DNA of 64,000 bases. It comes from Mesobacillus campisalis. GTDB lineage: Bacteria > Bacillota > Bacilli > Bacillales > Cytobacillaceae. Under the pieces are notes generated by a model. The model searched no databases, was not told the origin of the DNA, and saw only the letters and a list, made by a program, of their open reading frames with translations. The position numbers and the translations under genes were made by a program. Positions 60,128 to 64,000 of this stretch are shown here, one piece after another. Position 1 is the stretch's first letter. Every line of letters begins with the position of its first letter. The DNA is taken from contig NZ_LAYY01000007.1 of assembly GCF_000986785.1 (NCBI RefSeq), forward strand, positions 158,049 through 222,048, read 5' to 3'.

Positions 60128-60157
60128 ACCTGCTCCATAGTCTGGAGCAGGTTTTTT
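60128..60157 (+). terminator. Terminator of the coiled-coil pair
   Basis: ACCTGCTCC pairs with GGAGCAGGT, then six T. Confidence 0.9.
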
Positions 60158-60292
60158 GCCTTGGCCACATGGAGGGAGATTGTTAAATATTTCTTGTTTT
60201 ATTGAAATTTCCTCTGCTATAGTTAACACACGAGCGCCCCTTGTTTTTGTAAGGCCAGTATCTAATACGCATGAATGGGAGAACAAATAGAA

Positions 60293-61453
60293 ATGAACAA
60301 GAACGATATCGCGGATATCCGCAAGCAGTTTAAATTAAATAACCCCAAAATGAACATACGCGAAATCTTTACTGTTTATGTGCAAAAGGAAACAGGCGAG
60401 ATTTATCATCATATGAGCCAGCCATTTGAAATGCTGGACCAGGAAGCACAGGAGCTGTTTTTGGGCAATTTCAAAAAGGTTTTGACTGGACACCTTGATT
60501 CAAAATTGTTTGAGCTTAAGTTCCTCCGCGATGCAGATGACAGTACTCAGACCATCCTTTATGAAGGTTTACGGTCGGATATAACGGAGGACTGGAAAGA
60601 ATACATGCTGGAAATTGTCGCGAAAATGTTCGCCCATACCGTTTATGATTTTGATACGGTCGTGACTTTCATTCGCGGGGAATATCGTAAGCATACAAAA
60701 AAACGGGATTTGGAATCGGAAGAAGGCGGGGACGATGAAGTTTTTTCCAACTCATTTATTCTGTGCAGCCTCAACAAGACAGACCAGCCCAAAAAAGCGC
60801 TCCTGTTCGATTACGTTGAAAAAGCCTTCAAACCGAATAATGTGTTTGACCCGATCATTAATCTAGCTGCCCCAATGTCAGGTTTTCTCTTCCCGGCTTT
60901 CCATGACAATGCGGCCGATGTGAACCGCATCCTCTATTGCGCCGGGAAAAGCAACCAGCCGGATGAAGCATTCATAGAACAGGTGCTTACTTGCGAAGAA
61001 GTGATTACTGCTGAGGAAGACAAGGATATTTTCGAACTTGTATTAAAGAATGTGATCGGCGATGAAGTCGATTCGCGTACCATTTCCAACGTGTATGAAG
61101 AAATCGACAAAATTGTCCTCGAGCATGCGGAAAGTGAAGAAAGCGAGGCTCCAAAATTGGATTATCGCGATGTGGAGCGCATCCTGGATGTCAGTGGAGT
61201 TGAAAATGTCGACTCTGCTAAAATCGAGCATGCCCTAAAATCCGTGATTGATGACGAAAAACATGAATTCAAGGCAGAAAGCCTGGTTCCCAAAAAAATC
61301 AAAATCAACACGAAAATAGCAGATGTCACCATCAATCCAAAAGAATTAAGAAACCTGAAATACATTAACTTCCAAGGTAAACGGTGCCTCCTTCTTGAAG
61401 TAGAGGAAGACATCGTCCTGGAAGGATTCAAACTGGAAACTGAGACATTATAA
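60293..61453 (+). CDS. DUF4317 family protein
   Basis: 386 residues. DUF4317 features: the start NDIADIRKQFKLNNPKMNI, VYVQKETGEIYHHMSQPFEML, and KPNNVFDPIINLAAPMSGFLFPAFHDNAADVNRILY. The family is of unknown function and found in Firmicutes. It is soluble and acidic. ATG 60293 after GGGAGAA is preferred to ATG 60275. It is separated from the coiled-coil pair by a terminator. Confidence 0.85.
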   Translation: MNKNDIADIRKQFKLNNPKMNIREIFTVYVQKETGEIYHHMSQPFEMLDQEAQELFLGNFKKVLTGHLDSKLFELKFLRDADDSTQTILYEGLRSDITEDWKEYMLEIVAKMFAHTVYDFDTVVTFIRGEYRKHTKKRDLESEEGGDDEVFSNSFILCSLNKTDQPKKALLFDYVEKAFKPNNVFDPIINLAAPMSGFLFPAFHDNAADVNRILYCAGKSNQPDEAFIEQVLTCEEVITAEEDKDIFELVLKNVIGDEVDSRTISNVYEEIDKIVLEHAESEESEAPKLDYRDVERILDVSGVENVDSAKIEHALKSVIDDEKHEFKAESLVPKKIKINTKIADVTINPKELRNLKYINFQGKRCLLLEVEEDIVLEGFKLETETL

Positions 61454-61460
61454 AACATGG

Positions 61461-61499
61461 GGACGGTTCTTACGCTTCATTGAAGCGTAAGAACCGTCC
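61461..61499. repeat. Perfect 39-base palindrome (GGACGGTTCTT type)
   Basis: Arms of 19 bases (61461-61479 and 61481-61499) with a single central T. It lies eight bases after the DUF4317 stop and probably ends that transcript. The GGGGACGGTTCTT motif is typical of a dispersed Bacillus repeat, from memory. Confidence 0.8.
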
Positions 61500-61517
61500 A
61501 TTTGCTTTATAAAATGT

Positions 61518-61546
61518 TTGACTTATGACAACGTGTCATATACTAT
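61518..61546 (+). promoter_or_regulatory. Promoter of the second TetR gene
   Basis: TTGACT (61518-61523) and TACTAT (61541-61546) with a 17-base spacer, which is occupied by operator 1. Confidence 0.7.
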
Positions 61547-61574
61547 TGAGGTAGGGAAAATGACACACTGTCAT
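61525..61574. promoter_or_regulatory. Twin TetR operators ATGACA-N3-TGTCAT
   Basis: Two 15-base palindromes: 61525-61539 (spacer ACG) within the promoter, and 61560-61574 (spacer CAC) between the -10 and the start codon. They are 35 bases apart start to start. Strong sign of tight self-repression by the downstream TetR protein. Confidence 0.82.
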
Positions 61575-61590
61575 ATCTGGAGGTGCTAAA

Positions 61591-62208
61591 GTGCCAAAGC
61601 AGACTTTCTTCAATCTTTCAGACAAAAAGCGGAAAACCCTTATTGAAGCAGCGGAACATGAGTTTTCAAGAGTGCCCCTGTTTGAGGCTTCCGTTTCGAA
61701 TATCATCAAAAGCGCTGGCATTCCAAGGGGCAGCTTTTATCAATATTTTAACGATAAAGAGGATCTTTATTTCTTTTTACTGGATGAAAAACTACAAGAG
61801 AGCAAAAAACGGTTTATTTTCTTGCTGAATAAGCATGAAGGCGACCTGATTGAAGCGATGAAGGAATTGTATCATCACTTTCTTATCATCATACCGGACG
61901 AGGAAGAGCGCAATTTTTTAAGAAATGCCATGTTGTATACGACAAATAAAGTGGAAAAATCATTTGCCGATATGTTTGATGCCAAACAGGATAGAGAGCG
62001 GTTTAAGGAAATATCGGAGTTGATTGACAGGAAGCGATTGAACGTAAAAAGTGATCAGGAGATTGTACATATCTTCCAAATTATTTCGGCCATCGCCTTT
62101 CACAACTTTATTGAAAAGACGATGAAGAAGTTGTCTGATGAAGAGGCAATGAAGGAATTCACCATCATGCTGGAAATGATCAAGCAGGGGATATACAAGC
62201 AAAAATGA
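61591..62208 (+). CDS. TetR/AcrR family repressor
   Basis: 205 residues. N-terminal HTH: KTLIEAAEHEFSRVPLFEASVSNIIKSAGIPRGSFYQYF, then KEDLYFFLLDEKL. The C-terminal half is ligand-binding and not assigned. GTG 61591 after GGAGG. Two perfect operators sit upstream. The next gene, an Spx-like protein, begins 45 bases later and is likely under the same control. Confidence 0.88.
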   Translation: MPKQTFFNLSDKKRKTLIEAAEHEFSRVPLFEASVSNIIKSAGIPRGSFYQYFNDKEDLYFFLLDEKLQESKKRFIFLLNKHEGDLIEAMKELYHHFLIIIPDEEERNFLRNAMLYTTNKVEKSFADMFDAKQDRERFKEISELIDRKRLNVKSDQEIVHIFQIISAIAFHNFIEKTMKKLSDEEAMKEFTIMLEMIKQGIYKQK

Positions 62209-62253
62209 GAAACAGTTAAGCATTTCCATATAATTTGAGGAGGGAATTGGCAG

Positions 62254-62664
62254 ATGACTCTGACCATCTATGGACTAGAATGCAAATCTACAAAGAAAGC
62301 AAGGCAGTGGCTGAAAAAGCACGAGATTCCGTTTGTTGACCGCAATATTATCAAGGAACCGCTTACCGTTAACGAGTTGCAGGAAATATTAAGAAGGACG
62401 GTGGACGGAACAGATGGAATCATTGCGACCCGGTCGAAAATATATAAGGAATTAAATCTGGATGTTGAGGAGCTATCTCTTCAGGAGCTGCTTGAAATTC
62501 TCCACGAACAGCCAAGACTGCTCAAAAGCCCGATCATAGTGGATGAAAAGAGGCTCCTCATTGGCTATCATGAAGATGAAATACGTCAATTCCTCCCAAG
62601 GTCAACCCGGAAATCGCAGTGGATGAATTGGCGCCTCAATAATTTTAACCTGGCAGAAGGATGA
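62254..62664 (+). CDS. Spx/MgsR-like protein without the CXXC switch
   Basis: 136 residues, ArsC/Spx fold. Compared with Spx it keeps Gly52 (VDGTDGII), DEKRLLIGYHEDEIRQFLPR and overall length, but position 13 is Thr (C10-K-S-T13) and the RPI contact motif is KSP (Ser92). So neither the disulfide switch nor the usual RNA polymerase contact is conserved. It may be a monothiol sensor or an inactive relative. GGAGGG before ATG. Confidence 0.85.
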   Translation: MTLTIYGLECKSTKKARQWLKKHEIPFVDRNIIKEPLTVNELQEILRRTVDGTDGIIATRSKIYKELNLDVEELSLQELLEILHEQPRLLKSPIIVDEKRLLIGYHEDEIRQFLPRSTRKSQWMNWRLNNFNLAEG

Positions 62665-62695
62665 AGCGAGCATTGGCGGCTCTTGGTAATTAGAA

Positions 62696-62727
62696 AAACC
62701 CCTGGAATGTGAAATTTCAGGGGGTTT
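62696..62727. terminator. Terminator of the TetR/Spx-like unit
   Basis: AAACCCCTG pairs with CAGGGGGTTT around a 13-base loop; T and A runs on the two strands. Confidence 0.8.
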
Positions 62728-62794
62728 AAAGTGGTTGAATTTTAAGAACCGTTGGATTGCCGGAAAATTGAAGCAGCATAACCGTCCCTCTGCT

Positions 62795-63937
62795 TTATAC
62801 TCCCGGGAACCAGCCAGGTGTGCTGATAATGGCATTCCATAGTGGATCAGGAATGACAAGTTCTTCTTGTTTAGTCTTGTCAAGCTCTGTCACTATTTCC
62901 TCTTCTTTTCCTTCGGCGACTTTTTGCACCCAATCAGGATCGATGATCAGCTCTCTGCCTAATGCCAGCAGAGGAACTCCGGTGCCAAATGCCTTGCGTG
63001 CATCCTCAGCTGAATAGATTGAACCGACGCCAATCAATGGAACGCGGTCGCCGATAGTCTCCAGCAGGTATTCCATTCTTGTTTTGCTGACATCTTCAAC
63101 GCCTCTTCTAGGCTGGGAAAAAAAATCCGCCAATGAAACATGCAGATAATCCAGTCCTCTATCCGCTAAGACGTCCACTAGCTTGAGTGTATCTTCCATT
63201 GTGATTCCCGGGGTTTCCGGTTCTTCCGGCGAAAAGCGGTATCCGACAATAAAAGGTACTGTGGCATGCTGGTCTACGACTTTTCGGACTTCGTCCACGA
63301 CAGCCAGCGGGAAGGCCATTCGCTTCTCCAGACTTCCGCCAAAGCGGTCTTCGCGGCGGTTCGAGTGAGGGGAGAAGAATTGCTGGATCAGGTAGCCATT
63401 TGCACCGTGGATCTCAACTCCGTCATATCCTGCCTCAATCGCACGGCGGGTGGTTTCCCCAAAAGCGTGTATCATTTCTTCCACTTCTGTTTCTGTGAGC
63501 GCTCTTGGTTTCAGATCTGGAGCTTCCGTTGAAGCGCCGCCTCTCTCCGCAGGAATATCACTGGCACTGACTATTTCCCCATTAGGGACCAATTCAGGCG
63601 GGCACATCCTGCCGCCGTGAAAGATTTGCAGGACAGCCTTGGCGCCTTGTTCCTTGATGGCCTGCGCAACTCGCTTCAAGCTTGGAATCATGCTGTCCTG
63701 GTCACCGCCGAATTCACCGTGGAATCCTTTTCCGTTTGCACTTACATAGGTGCAGGCTGTTAATACCATGCTGACTCCGCCGGAGCGGCGTGCATAATAG
63801 TTTACCTCGGCATCGGTAACTGTTCCATCTGGGTTGGACGAGAAATTCGTCATCGGCGCCATCACAAGCCGGTTTTTCAATTCAACTCCATTTGGAAGAG
63901 TAAAGCTTGAAAATAGGTGCTGATTTTGCTGATTCAT
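62795..63937 (-). CDS. Old yellow enzyme-type NADH:flavin oxidoreductase
   Basis: 380 residues. OYE barrel: NRLVMAPMTNFSSNPDGTVTDAEVNYYARR, FHGGRMCPPEL, GYDGVEIHGANGYLIQQFFSPHSNRRED, and VGYRFSPEE. Substrate-binding His/Asn in IHGAN is present. It reduces activated alkenes or quinones with FMN. B. subtilis YqiG is the nearest type by memory. GGAGG before ATG 63937; a palindrome lies upstream as a likely operator. Confidence 0.9.
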   Translation of the reverse strand: MNQQNQHLFSSFTLPNGVELKNRLVMAPMTNFSSNPDGTVTDAEVNYYARRSGGVSMVLTACTYVSANGKGFHGEFGGDQDSMIPSLKRVAQAIKEQGAKAVLQIFHGGRMCPPELVPNGEIVSASDIPAERGGASTEAPDLKPRALTETEVEEMIHAFGETTRRAIEAGYDGVEIHGANGYLIQQFFSPHSNRREDRFGGSLEKRMAFPLAVVDEVRKVVDQHATVPFIVGYRFSPEEPETPGITMEDTLKLVDVLADRGLDYLHVSLADFFSQPRRGVEDVSKTRMEYLLETIGDRVPLIGVGSIYSAEDARKAFGTGVPLLALGRELIIDPDWVQKVAEGKEEEIVTELDKTKQEELVIPDPLWNAIISTPGWFPGV

Positions 63938-63970
63938 GTATGCGTTCCTCCAATTTTTCGCAAGTAGCCT

Positions 63971-63993
63971 GTAAATGGGTTATACCCATTTAC
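63971..63993. promoter_or_regulatory. Operator palindrome before the old yellow enzyme gene
   Basis: Perfect ten-base arms GTAAATGGGT (63971-63980) and ACCCATTTAC (63984-63993) around TAT, 34 bases upstream of the start. The regulator gene is not in the window. Confidence 0.65.
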
Positions 63994-64000
63994 CATATTA

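Overview
The window is a chromosomal segment of a spore-former-type Bacillaceae (Bacillus sensu lato, for example the Mesobacillus/Neobacillus/Cytobacillus side rather than B. subtilis itself). The evidence is AGGAGG-type ribosome sites, many TTG/GTG starts, compact A/T-rich terminators, and gene families typical of Bacillus: a SigY operon in B. subtilis order, Spx-type regulators, a RibT-like acetyltransferase, YezD, YabR, class IV PHA synthase and a CYP102-type P450. No rRNA, tRNA, transposase, phage gene or CRISPR array was seen. Genes lie on both strands with many convergent pairs sharing two-way terminators.

Layout. 0-10.7 kb: the end of a sulfite reductase gene, a TetR repressor with a C-terminally shortened CYP102-like P450-flavodoxin gene, a uracil-DNA-glycosylase-like gene, a GPH-family symporter, a lysozyme-like protein, a class V aminotransferase, peptidase E and a FluC pair. 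10.7-15.5 kb: glycosyltransferase/deacetylase pair, DUF2935, DUF3888 and a double GGCT protein. 15.6-24.3 kb: RibT-like, phaR-phaC behind a FadR-type box, HIT protein, a DD-carboxypeptidase, an esterase, a DPBB/DUF3889 protein and an RNase J. 24.4-30.3 kb: a sulfur-uptake region (TSUP transporter, Rrf2 regulator, YezD, sulfate ABC transporter) in which two transcription units start with the same small hairpin plus terminator. 30.3-38.4 kb: PPOX flavoprotein, guaC, ilvA, the sigY-yxlCDEFG operon and a block of about 17 short degenerate repeats. 38.6-49.7 kb: DUF2187, spxA2-saiR, IDEAL protein, luciferase-like oxidoreductase, M4 protease, a second P450, nitronate monooxygenase and signal peptidase. 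49.8-64 kb: glycerophosphodiesterase, isoaspartyl dipeptidase, a large secreted nucleotidase, an intracellular eukaryote-type EndoU RNase, SleB-like hydrolase, a coiled-coil gene pair, DUF4317, a TetR/Spx-like pair and an old yellow enzyme.

How the parts fit. Several units carry readable regulation: a TetR operator before the P450 pair, a FadR-like box before phaRC (fatty-acid to PHA link), a PurBox at guaC, a SigY-type promoter before sigY, an inverted repeat over the -10 of spxA2-saiR, twin operators before the second TetR gene and a palindrome before the old yellow enzyme. The most unusual items are (1) the P450-flavodoxin fusion that has lost its NADPH/FAD reductase half, (2) the stand-alone XendoU-type RNase with all three catalytic residues, (3) the paired leader elements of the sulfur genes, and (4) a two-gene coiled-coil operon with a membrane-tail partner. 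Functions are read from sequence and memory of families only; nothing was searched.
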